This document shows, one piece after another, positions 34,237 to 45,393 of a DNA stretch of 64,000 bases (position 1 is the stretch's first letter; each line of letters opens with the position of its first letter). The DNA is from Megalobrama amblycephala. Its lineage: Eukaryota > Chordata > Actinopteri > Cypriniformes > Xenocyprididae. Location: positions 526,328 to 590,327 of the forward strand of contig NC_063046.1 in the NCBI RefSeq assembly GCF_018812025.1. The letters run 5' to 3'. The notes beneath the pieces were generated by a model. The model did not search any database, was not told the DNA's origin, and was given only the letters and a program-made list of their open reading frames with translations. The position numbers and the translations under genes were made by a program.

Positions 34237-37200
34237 ATGGAGCAGAGGCTTCTTCTCATCCTCATGATCTGTGGCGTATACTGTGTTACAGGTGAGATAA
34301 AACTCTTCATGTAAACATACATCTGCTTTATGTTAGTAGCTCAGGGTATTTTATGCATCCTCATGCAGCAGGTATAGGGACCTACATAATATATATTGCA
34401 TTTGCAATTGCATTTTAAATGGAAATTATAATAACCAAAAATCATATTTTCAAGGCACTTTAAATCCCTCTAAACTCATCTGCTTCGTGAATCAACCCAA
34501 GACGTTTGATGAGGCTCAACAGTACTGCCGAGACAATTACATTGATCTGGTGACTCTGTCGGACCGGGCAGAATTGGAGGAGCTCTTTGCTCTTGAAAAC
34601 TTCACGTACACTGAATACGCCTGGATCGGACTGAAGAAAACGAGTCACTATCAGTGGCGTTGGGCTCTGGCTGATCAAGAGTTTTACAAGGAAGGAGAAA
34701 CTGAATACAGAAACTGGGGACCAGGAGAACCAACTAACTACGGTGGTGAATATTGTTCAGTAATGGATGATAATGGGAAGTTTCGTGACACACAGTGTGA
34801 GCCGTCCAGGACATTTGTGTGCTACAATGGTAATTACTGGCCAGCCGTCACTGGTATTGGATAATTTACATGTATGCATTTCTGTAGATGTGTATTATAG
34901 AGCCACTAATGGTGAAGGCAAATAAAAGAGATGGGAGGAAACATTATATCTCAATGCTTCTCTTGAAAAACTTTTGCGTACTCCGAGAAACTGTGTGTTT
35001 GCTCACAAAACTTTTTGCGATGGAAATAAAATGAGGTTGGAGGAAAAATTGGTGTAGAAAGAATTGCTAGTAAATTTCACAATTAATTACAAAGAAATAG
35101 ATTTTTTTTCTTAGTGTGAATTAAACACTGAAATTTTGAAACACTGAGCCTTGCAAAACATTTGCATTTCCCTGAGAAACTTTGCGTTTGTGTTTGCGTT
35201 TTGCGTGCGAATGCAAAGTTTCAGGGGTGAATGCAAATATTTTGTGGGCGAATGCTAAGATTCTCGGAGGAACGCAAAACATTTACAAGGAAACGCAAAA
35301 GCATTTTTTTCCTCCCATCTGATATTTTTTTTCCATCATGTCCCTTTAGGGGCTCCATAGGCTGCAGTATTTTTGGTTAAATTTACTCCAAAAATCTATT
35401 GGCGCGTCCAAAATTGTATATTGTCTGAGTAGGTACTATATTTGATTTTGAACTCACTTGGCGATCACTAGAAAAGTACACTCTATTTAGTACGAATAAG
35501 GGTAGTATGAATTAAATTCAGACATATTATACACTATATACTGTCATGTGACCTACCAGCGTCAGTTGTGTTGCTTCACTGCCATCTTTCCCTCATGAGA
35601 TACAAATGTTCGTCAAATGCGCACTTCAAAATCTCGCCAGAAGTACTTTTCGCCTACTGTTCGAATATTATGTATTTGGACTTGCTACTCTTTTCACGTA
35701 TTGTTTTTCGCGTACAATATAGTAGGAAAGTATTCGATTTCAGACGCAGCCTACAACTTCAAAATCATTTTCAGTCAATCCCACTGCTTTTACAAGGGAA
35801 CAACATGTTAATCAGGGGTGTTTATTTATGAGTGAACGCAAAAGCATTAAATGAGATATAATTTTTTTCTTCCATATTATTTTCAATCACCATCTCGTAG
35901 CTTTTATCCAAAACAACTTATGATAAATTGCTTGCCATATTATTTGTTTGAATAAAAGAAGCTTTTGTGTAACTGCTTTGACTAATAACATCTGCTGACT
36001 ACATTTAAACTTTGAGTTCATGAAATGGTGTTGTTAGCACTATGCAAATTCAACTCTACTCTTTTTTATCTTCAAGGTCAGAATTATAATGAACACAAAT
36101 ACAATTACATTAATGAGCCAAAGCCATGGAGAGAAGCTCAGAGATACTGCAGACAGTTTCACACAGATCTGGTCAGCGTGAGGAACCAGGACGAGAACCT
36201 TCAGGTCCAGCAGCTCATTCCTGCAGGACAAGTCACATATATCGGCCTGTTCCAAGATGCTTTCGCCTGGTACGATAACAGCACATCTTCCTTCAGAAAC
36301 TGGGACTCTGCTCAACCGGATGGATCAGGAGAATGTGTGGCACAACATTTACAAGATCACAGACTGTGGGATGATCAGAGCTGTGGCAGTCCAAGACCTT
36401 TCTTCTGCTATGCGAGTGAGTGTGTTTTTCCATGTCTGATGTGTTGTGGCTGGTCTGTTAGGTACCGCGTCCAAACCAGTAGCTGTGCAATGGCAAACTC
36501 AGTAAAAGATGATAGTAAAGATAGTTTGCCATTTAAAATTCAGATTTCTTTTGCTTTGGTTGATTTTGCTCACCTCGTCCATCAGATGAGACACCACAGA
36601 GGCATCCATGTGCTTGTTAGATAGCTCAGCAGTTTAGAGCCTTCCAAGACTTCCAAGACTGATAGGCTGTGAGACTTGGCAGGTTTTACCTTCATACAGA
36701 CCCATTGTAGCCGCTCATCCAGCCTCTGCAATAGCCTGTTGGTGCATACTGCCGTTTGGAAAAGTGTAGTGACATCATCCATGTAGCTCCATATGGCCGG
36801 AAGCTGCTGGCCTAATTGCGATCTAATTCCGCAAACCATTTGCCTTCTCAAATGCTAGCGTGAAAAGGATGGGAGAGAAGCTGAAGCTGATGCCAACACG
36901 TTGGGGTATCCTGTGTTGTGTAGCAGACATAAAAGTTGTTGAAGTTGTTTGCTGCTAACTTCTGGAAACTTGATGGTATGTGGAAAAAGTTCAATGCAAA
37001 GAAAATGATCTGGTGGGGAACAAACCCATAGGCATTTGCAAGGTCCATCCAAATTAGGTGGAGAACTGATTTGTTGCATTTGGCTGTCTGGCAGAATGTC
37101 ATGGCAATCATGGCAAAATGTTCCACACAGCCAGGAAACCCAGTAGCCGGTGATGCGTTTTGCCACCACAGAGAAGAAAATCTTCCCTTCTTCATTTAGC

Positions 37201-39421
37201 AGGGCAATTCCTCTGAATTGGGTGATGCTACAGGAGGCTTTTTCCTTTGGAATGAAGGTGGTGGCCGCAATGCTCCATGCTGGTGGGATGGATTGGGTTT
37301 TCCAGGCAATGCGCATTATCTCCTATAGCTGCTTCAGGAGCCTGGGGCAGTTCATGAAAACCCTATAGGGTACACCATTTGGTCCAGGTGCTGAAGCAGC
37401 TCTTGCTCGCTCTACCACCTGCTTGACTTCTGCCCATTTAGGGCTGGTGTCAAACTGAGAGGAAGGTTCTGGTGGTTAAGGTACATGCCCTGGTGATCCA
37501 AGCGGGTTCTCCTTTTAACTGTGACTGAGTTGGTCATTGCAGTACTTGAAGGGATCCCAGATGAAGCTAGCCCTTGCTTTCTCCCTCCAATTTCTGTGTT
37601 TCCTAATTATTTCTGCTCATCTCCAGTGTTTGAGCCATGTTTTTATCTGGCTCCACAGGCTCTGCAGGCCCCCTTTTCCCTGTTGCTGGCTGTGCCATGA
37701 TTTCCGAAGCAGTCGTCTTGCTTTTACCAGTTGGAGGATTTCCCCTTCTCATCTCACAGTCTGTTTGGGAGTGCCTCTCCTCTGGGGCAACTCTCCAAAT
37801 CTGATTTTGCCCTCATTGTAAATGATGAGGCCAAAGGTGTTTAACTTAGAGGCTATACTGCCTCTTAGAGTGGACTGGAGAGTGATGTATAGGCTCTGGT
37901 CAAAGCTTGCCCATGTGTCTTTATCACTTGATTTTTGGCTTGACTGGTGGTTAACTTAAAAGTTCCCTGCTTGATATTTCATCGGGATGCTCTTGTTGAA
38001 GGCTGACCTGGTTCTGGCCCTGATGGGAAGACTGACCTCAACCTGGCTGTGATTCCCCTTGTTTGACCTGCTGTCTCAGTGCAAGCTTGTGTCTGGTTAC
38101 CGCCACACTTTGTCTTTCCTTGGTGGATTCATACGCTCACATAAGTTGTCACTTTGGACAACCCACAGCTGCATTTTCTCAGGATCCTTTGTTTGTTTTC
38201 CTTTAACGTGCTAGTCATTGCCATGTAGGCCGTCCTAGTTGGTCCATCTTCCATTCCGCCTCTCGATGGACTGCCTGGCTGATTTCCTGTTCTGTTTGTT
38301 GTTGGCTTGGGAGTCCTTGGAGCTCATACTCTAGGGACATGTGGAAAGGAGTAACTAGCCCCTCCACCCCTAATGCAGTCTTTCCTCCCACCAATCAGCC
38401 CTCTAGTCTTTCCTGGATGCCAGCTGCCCTGTTCGCAGTAGTCACTGTAGAACCAGCTTAATTAGTTGGAAGCACAGGTGGGTACACCTGCACAGCATTC
38501 CTGCCAGACGCACCTCCACTGGTGCCAGTGTGTTGCCTGCAAGGAGCCACCCTTCTCTGATGTTTCTCTCCTTTAATCCCAGAATATCTCGAGGTGGTGG
38601 AGCAGTGCCAGGAATGTCTCCCTACCGCCCCCTGTAGCCATTTCTAGGGTCCATCTTTTTCATTTTCTGCCTCCTCTGCTAAGTCAGAACATTATTAAAG
38701 CTTAGATAACTTAACTTCTATTTGTGTTACTGGAAGAATGTTTGTTCATAACTTTGAGAGAACCTCAGATGGTCCCTGTTAGCAGGGTTCGTTGATCATA
38801 GAGAAAATGTAAAATGTATTTTTTTTTTAATTGTGTGTCCCACAGTCCCAGTGTTTAAACAGGTTCTGAAACTGGAGGTGGAATCGGATCAAAATGTGAA
38901 TGATCCTGATGTGAAGGCGACCATCCTAGAAGAGGTGAGTGACACTCAGAAATCTTTATTCTTGAACTTATCAAGAACAACATTCACAAAAAATGAAGAC
39001 TAATAATTCTGTTCAGGAACTCAAGTGAATCTATGATTCTTTTATTTTATTGATATATGAATATGAACCATCTACATGAACTGATTCTCTAAAATGAATC
39101 AGACTTCCCAACTTTTTCCCTACTAATTGAGAGAGAATTTAAACTGATTAATTACAGAGTAAAATGTTGCTATTTTCAAAACTAATGGCAGGTTTGTTTG
39201 TGAAACCAGTTTGGTCCCATATCTCATGAGTGCAGTATTTTCTTCTATAGGCTGCATTCGGACAGCATGTTTAAGCACAAACACAAGTTTGTATTTGTTT
39301 CCTTCAGATTCAGCAGAGACTGATCTCTCATGGGATGCCTGAGCAGGCAAATCTGCAATGGAGGCAGCAAGCGAATGGAAACGTCTTTCAGAGGACAGAG
39401 AAAGTGAGAGAGTTGATATAA
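34237..39421 (+). CDS. Lectin A2, secreted protein with two C-type lectin domains
   Basis: Coding exons are 34237-34291, 34455-34829, 36077-36415, 38846-38934 and 39308-39421, all with GT-AG borders, joining to 972 nt (323 aa). Residues 1-18 are a signal peptide (MEQRLLLILMICGVYCVT). Domain 1 (about 22-142) has EPT and KFRD at the sugar site, so calcium and mannose binding is doubtful. Domain 2 (about 145-256) has QPD and LWDD, a galactose-type pattern. The tail (258-323: DPDVKATILEEIQQRLISHG, LQWRQQANGNVFQRTE) matches the C-terminal helix tail of teleost macrophage-mannose-receptor-like lectins. There is no membrane segment. Intron 3 holds a LINE. AATAAA follows 57 bp after the stop. It is the intact twin of A1. 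Confidence 0.88.
34898..35357. mobile_element. Mariner-like MITE, A2 copy
   Basis: Paralogue of 2741-3174, flanked by TA. It is slightly longer because of a duplicated segment of about 25 bp near 35210. One end base is changed (TAGAGCC for TGGAGCC). Confidence 0.65.
35400..36000. other. Lectin A2 intron 2, unresolved sequence
   Basis: Paralogous to 3220-3752 plus 10531-10600. It holds the probable MITE debris and the empty gypsy target site, and no gene of its own. Confidence 0.5.
36547..38700 (-). mobile_element. LINE reverse transcriptase fragment in intron 3
   Basis: Minus-strand frames at 37316-36855, 37195-36848 and 36851-36582 are pieces of one non-LTR reverse transcriptase: IPPAWSIAATTFIPKEK, QFRGIALLNEEGKIFFSV, LDGPCKCLWV and the catalytic YMDD near 36780. 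Sequence up to about 38700 continues upstream with more breaks. It belongs to the same family as 11272-11800. It lies antisense to lectin A2, between exons 3 and 4. Confidence 0.8.
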
Positions 39422-39477
39422 TATCTCTGTCATGAGACAGCGGCCCATCAGAGCTTCTGATTCTGTCTGTCCAAAGG

Positions 39478-39483
39478 AATAAA
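39478..39483 (+). terminator. Polyadenylation signal of lectin A2
   Basis: AATAAA, 57 bp past the TAA at 39419-39421. Confidence 0.7.
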
Positions 39484-39499
39484 TACTGATGACGTGACT

Positions 39500-40215
39500 G
39501 AAAACAAAGCAGAATATACAGCTCTGCTTGTGAGAGTTTAGACTATTTGCCACTGAGTGCTTCAAATGAAATCTGAACCTGAATCTTTCAACCTAAATCT
39601 TTTTCTTCCATCAGTACAATAACCTTGGTGTATCTGGGCCTTTTTTCTTTCTTTCTTTATTTCTTTCTTTCTTTAAATATGTAAAATGTTGTACTCTATT
39701 TAACTATTTGTTTATTGGCCAAAATAATAAATAAATAAAGAGTAGAAATAATAATATTAAGTGTTTGACTTTGCAATGTTATTCTTAAGCAGATATACAC
39801 ATATGCATATCAAAAAAATTGCATTTATATAATACACCTATATTAATAATAATAATAGTCCAAATATTCATAATTTATTATCAATCAACATAATTCATAA
39901 TTATTTATTGACCTAATTATTTAGCCTATTTGATTTTGAACTTATTTTAAACTTGTTTTGCTTATTTTATTTAATTTAAGCTTATTTATTTTAAGATTAT
40001 TTTATTTTAAGCATATTTATTTTATTTAAGCATATTTTAGCTTAATTTATTCTAAGCTACTTATTTTATTTTAATCATATTTTATTTATTTTATTTTTAG
40101 CTTATTTTATTTTAATTTATTCTTATTTTATATTATTTTAACTTAATCTTATTGTATTTTATTTTAAGTTAATTATCATTTTATTTTATGCATACTTAGT
40201 TTATTTTAAGCATAT
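39500..40215. repeat. Low-complexity TTATTTTA-rich tract
   Basis: A CTTTCTTT run near 39645 and then irregular TTATTTTAAGC units from 39900 on. No gene. Confidence 0.6.
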
Positions 40216-40217
40216 TT

Positions 40218-40535
40218 TAGCTTACTTTATTTTCAGCTACATATATTTTTAAAGCATTTTTTTTTTTTAGCTTCTATTTCTTATTTTATTTTATATTATT
40301 TAAAGCTTATTTTCTTTTAACTTAATCTTATTTTATTATAAGCTTGTTTTATTTAATTTTAAGCCATTCCCCATCCAAGGCCAGCCCTGCCTGTCTGCAG
40401 CCACCCAATCTCCAGAAATAAGATTAAGTTAAAAGAAAACAAGCTTTAAATAATATAAAATAAAATAGGAAATAGAAGCTAAAAATAAAAAATTAAATAA
40501 AATATGTTTTAAAAATATATGTAGCTGAAAATAAA
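40218..40535. repeat. Large AT-rich inverted repeat with a LINE-derived core
   Basis: The left arm 40218-40332 and right arm 40416-40535 are reverse complements with few gaps (AGCTTCTATTTC against GAAATAGAAGCT; TTAACTTAATCTTA against TAAGATTAAGTTAA). The spacer includes 40365-40413, which matches part of the LINE at 11542-11594 with one substitution and a 3-bp gap. A second copy is at 48066-48358 in the tandem unit. Confidence 0.85.
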
Positions 40536-41824
40536 TTAATCTAAAATATGTGTTTAGCTCCAACACACCTGCCTGGAAGTTTCTAATGAGACTGAAGAGC
40601 TTGATTATCTGGTCCAGGTGTGTTTAATAAGAGTCAGCGGCAGGTTTCCATTAGCAGGTTTGGACAGCCCTGCTGTAGATGCTAAACGAACAACAAACTA
40701 AACCTTTACAAATACTTTTGTGTTCCACAGGATAAAGAAACAAAGGTTTGGGCTGACATTATGGAGAGTACAAGGTGACAGAATGTGAATTTTTTGGGTG
40801 ACCTTTAGTAGCATTTAAAATAGTCTTTTTGTAACAGTTACTAACACCATGTCTTGCACGTGGGTTGGTACCTGTGGGTGATCCGCTAATATGTGATGTA
40901 ATGAGTGGAGTTACATAAAAAATTAGCGGGTCGGGTTATTTTAGACGTATTCAGTTTACGTGAAAAATGGAACTGGCCTCACATCAGTTAAGCTTTTTTC
41001 CGTAAGTTCAATAGGGAAGGCGTAGGACGTAGCGTAAGTTTTTTTGAACACTTTCTTCGTATGTTGAATACAGAAGGTGGTCTGGCAGAAGCTAGATATT
41101 TTACTTCATAACTTAGAGTACGTTTATGATGGATGGATATTGATGGAGACACTTTCTTCAGCTCATACTCGTTGATCCCCTTCACTGCTTGGATGCGTCA
41201 GGATATTTATTAATATAATGTTCATTAGAAAGAAGAAAGTCATATACACCTAGGATGGCTTGAGGATGAATATAGCTTGAGCTAATTTTGATTTGAAAGT
41301 GAACTAATCAGTTAAATGGTAACACCGGCATGCACTGCTTCAAGTCTCGTTCTACAATATTTCTATGAATAAATCACTGACAGAGACTTCTCCTCCATCA
41401 GCCAATCACTGTGTGCAGAGTTAGTAAGTGTGTTGACATCATCCATAGGTCAACTGGCCCTTTCTCTTAGCTTAAGACTTCTCTCTATTCCTCAGTAAAA
41501 GTTGGTCTTTGTGAACAGGTTTTAAGAGAAAACTCTTAGCTGGACAGTAAAGTCACTCACACTGACAGACAGCAAGATGTTTTATTTTTTGCATGAATAA
41601 CACAACTTTGGTTTTGCAAAACCATAACACCAAACATGCATTTACACCGTTGTATTTTTAAAGAATGTAAAAGAGCTTGAAAAAATAATTTTGTTCTGAA
41701 AAATTGCACATGGAAAAGCATAGTAATTGCCATTATTGAATTAATGCTTTTCATAACAGAGTCAAACCTGATGAAATTATAAACCATAACAAAACAAAAC
41801 AACCAAAACAACAAACACACTCAC

Positions 41825-41861
41825 CAATGAGAAGAAGAATGAAATATAGAGTTTGCTCCAT
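41825..41861 (-). pseudogene. Orphan lectin first exon, unit 1
   Basis: The 37-nt exon encodes [12 protein letters not shown] and ends at a GTGAGT donor, the same as lectin B exon 1 at 62455-62491. Promoter-side sequence to about 42660 also matches lectin B. Downstream homology ends near 41743, where sequence matching the RNase gene flank starts, and no lectin domain follows on this strand. Confidence 0.8.
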
Positions 41862-42659
41862 TTCTGAGGAAGAAACACATTGAAAAACTCAGATATCAAA
41901 CATTCACAGATTCTTTTTGGAGTATCTCAAAGTCTAGTTGTGTTTGAAGAATGAACATGTGAGTTGTTCTTACTTTAGAGGTCGTGTGTTTCTGTCCTGA
42001 GTCTGATGTTTCTGTCTGTGGCTTTAAACAGTGTGATCATTATATCTGCTCTCATCCCTCATTCATCATCACATCATTTGTGTATTTCTCTGAAAACCCC
42101 TATTTCATATTCACTTCCTCTATATTTGTGTATTTGTCCAACTCTCTCCCTTTATTTGCATCTTGACGTCTGTGTCAGTCAGTGTCAGTCTATATGAATA
42201 TGGACCTTAATAAAAATATCATGTATGTTTGTGTTTCTCTGTTTTGGGCCACTTTTTATCTGGTGCTGGTGACAGAGAGGGAGAAACATTTATTTTTTGC
42301 TCTCATGGGCTTTCTTTTATAAAATATGAACACTTTTGCATGTAAACACGTCCTCATCACTCATTTTCTTATGTCCACATCACATGTAGACATTCAGTCT
42401 GGACAGTATTTACATCTCTGACGTGAAACAGGAGAAACAGTGAGTGTTATTGTTCAAGTCATATTTCATATTTCATCCAGTCTTATTCATCTGTTAGTTT
42501 TATTGCAGCTACAGGAATGTTACACTATAACTGTGTTTCAAATCAGAGCTGCATCCTTCAAAGTCCATGAAGGTTGAAGTGAGAGTTGTTAAATGAGGAG
42601 ACAGGGGTCACTGCAGGTCAGAGTAATGGGCGTCCCGAAAGGTAAATTGCTACAACAGA

Positions 42660-43310
42660 AACTAACTCTAACCCTACCCCACACCCTGGCAGACAGTTTT
42701 AGTGACCAATGATGAAGACCTTTCTGCAGGCCTTTCGGCACACCCATCACTCCAACCTGCAGACACTCTAATACAGATAATAATAATAATACAGATCTAC
42801 TCGGATACAGCTAATATATATTTTTTTTTAATTCTAAAAACGTTTTCCAAACATTCTGTTTTGGTTAAGGAAATATTAAAATGTCCAGTCTCTTAATGTT
42901 AGAGGAACGTCATTTAAAGGTTAGTTTGACGTTCCTGAAACATTTGAACACCTGCTGTTAACAAGCAGAATCACTGAAGGAAAGAGAAACAACAAGAACA
43001 GAAACTACAACTGACTTCAGCCTTAGATGAAATCAACTGAAGATAAAAGACATTAAATCTCTCCAGATCTCAGAACCAGATTGACTTTATTTCTATCAGA
43101 CGTCTACAGAGGTTTAGATGTTGATGTTTGGTTGAAAATTAGTTTTGATATAATCACCATCATGGTGATCAACGTTTGCTTTAGTTGGGCTCTTGCTGTT
43201 TGCTAGTTTATTTCTCTTTCAGCAATTGCAGGTATTTTCAGAAAAGGATTCTGCATTGATAGAGAGACTTAGAAGGCAGATCAATATGTCTGTTTTAAAA
43301 CATCAAAGTG
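42660..43310. other. Unassigned sequence
   Basis: No gene. The part to about 42660 is lectin B promoter-like; 43110-43200 is a dispersed repeat also seen at 28085-28165. The unit 2 counterpart is 50483-51133. Confidence 0.45.
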
Positions 43311-43318
43311 ATTTAAAC

Positions 43319-44761
43319 CAGTGTTTGCCAAACTGACTAGAATGAATCACTCTTTTGAGTCGATTCTGTTCAAAGACTTGATCAAACAAGTTGGTAAAGC
43401 TGTCTAAATTGATTCGCGAATCAGTTTGAATGATTTGTTCAGTTCCTGCACGCGCTGAATCGTTTGAAGCGGTTTCTCACTCGGAGCGGATGAAGTGGCA
43501 GTGGACCTCCAGTCAATCAAAAGCAAATCTGCAAATGCATCCAATTGTTTGCCAGCGATGAAGACCTTTATTAGTTGAGCTGCGTATGCTGTCTGTGAAT
43601 ATACCTCCAGATTCTAGCTGAACTGGTGCATTGATATAAAGCCTAATAATCCCGCCTAAGAAGCGATAGAAGTATTACATTAACGATTGAAGATTCGTTC
43701 AGATCAGGTCTTATGAAGTGCATTTATTGCTAGAAACTTGGGATATCATCATATCTTTAAAAACTCATTCTTTCCTCACTTCCTTTCTTTCTGCAACTGG
43801 TATGAATGTGTGTGTGCATGTGTTTGTGTTAGATTTTAGTTTATGTGTTAGAATAATCAATAAAGTCTCATTTCTTTATTTTTAAAGAGAAGCGTCTTGT
43901 GTTGTGCTTACGAATTTAATGTCTTAAACTGCCGATCTATGTTACCTTGCTAATAAACAGTGTTTTCACTATAGTTTGGACATTCATATCCACTATAGAG
44001 CTGATAGTTACGGCCCGTTCAAATAAACACTGGACGATCCATTTGCTCGGTCATAAAATAAATGACCTTTTTAAAAGCTAAATTGAGCTAAATTGACCTG
44101 TGTCCTTTATATCAGTTCTATTAAAATCTATAGCTGCGCATCTGAAAAACTACAGTTTTACAGTTTTACTTCCCCACTGCTAATGAAAACTTTGACTGCA
44201 TCTGTGACCATTTTAACCCACTCTCATCAGAATCGGCAAAGATGTTGCCAATCAAAGTGCAAGAAGAACTGGCAGAACTCTGTATGGATCGCACTTTAAA
44301 ACTAAAACTGAAAACTAGTATCAAGAGGCTATGCTCGCAAAAGCAGGCACATGTATGCCATTAAAATGCCTGTGACACAGTTATAAGGTCAGGTTTGAAC
44401 AAAGCAAATGAGAAACTAAAGAAAAAAAAAAAAAAATTGAGTTGAGTATTATTTAAAAGAGCTAAGTATCAATCTTTAAATGTGTTTTGTTCCAATGATT
44501 TCCACATACAGTAAATGGTTCAAATCAGTCTGTTGTCATCCAGTTGTAAAAGACAGATGGTTTCTTTGAATGGGTTATTTCATCTCATATTATGTCTGTT
44601 GTGATGCATTCATAATAAATTCATGCTGCTGTTTATGCTTCATTTGTTGTTTGCTCATCTGGATTTAACTTTATATAAATATGCACGCATGTTTACTTGG
44701 GTTGGGGTGCCGCGGACACTACAAAGGTGTGCCATGCTTTCAAAAAGTTTGGGAATCACTG
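43319..44761. mobile_element. hAT non-autonomous element, unit 1
   Basis: The 1443-bp element starts CAGTGTTTGCCAAACT and ends with its near-perfect inverse AGTTTGGGAATCACTG (14 of 16). The 8-bp target duplication ATTTAAAC is at 43311-43318 and 44762-44769. No transposase frame survives. Confidence 0.93.
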
Positions 44762-44769
44762 ATTTAAAC

Positions 44770-45389
44770 CACGTTTTGCCTCACATTATCTAACAAATGC
44801 AGCCGAGCAATCTTGGGATAGGCTGGGCTGTGAAGGATCCACTCGTTCTGTCCTTCACGGCCCGGGGAAAGAAGAACGCATTTGTAGGCCGTATTCGAAG
44901 AAGCCTTTGAAATAGGAAAGCCTTCGTTGTGCCGCTGTGAGGCTTTGGTTTTTCGAATACAACCTGTAGGGTCTGCACAGTCTCAAGGATGAGCAGGTCC
45001 CACCATAAACTGTGTTTAAGTCTCAATTCACGGAAACTTTGGTTTATAAATCTTACGTCGATTCCGGCCCGGCAGACACTAATGGATCACAAGACTCTTT
45101 TTATGACTATTTCGATAAGTCCCAAACCTCTCCTCTGCGACTTCAAAGGAGATGCAAACACCACGGATCGGGTTTCTAGGAGACAGGCCCGAATTCCAAA
45201 CGGTCATAAAAAGGAAAATACAAGCACGCACCCACAGACACACACACACATACAAAAGACCTACATAAAGACTGTATGCACAAATATTATACCTGCAAAT
45301 ATGAATGTATCTGCCATTGTAGTGCTTGTTGCATGTATGTGTTACTAGTGTAGAATCGTAGAATTGACTGTAGTAGGTTAGTTTTCATG
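44770..45389. other. Unassigned sequence in unit 1
   Basis: It contains small frames on both strands that are near-identical in unit 2 simply because of the tandem duplication. I recognise no domain. A CA-rich stretch lies near 45240. With 46858-47985 it forms one sequence interrupted by the TTAA element. Confidence 0.4.
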
Positions 45390-45393
45390 TTAA

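Larger units (their letters stand above)
32160..36546. repeat. Segmental duplication copy A2
   Basis: Matches 1-3752 plus 10531-11162 without the gypsy element. The empty target site is at 35926-35930. Beyond 36546 the sequence differs from A1. Confidence 0.95.

Noticed and set aside
39645..39680. CTTTCTTT repeats as a possible CRISPR or satellite array
   Set aside because: A short simple repeat with no spacers; vertebrate context.
41557..41820. 87-codon minus frame, also at 49380-49643
   Set aside because: It crosses the join between RNase-flank-like sequence and lectin intron 1; no start context or domain.
44989..45348. 119-codon plus frame and its 131-codon twin at 52775-53170
   Set aside because: Conservation is due to the recent tandem duplication alone. 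There is no recognisable domain and part of it is a CA-repeat translation.
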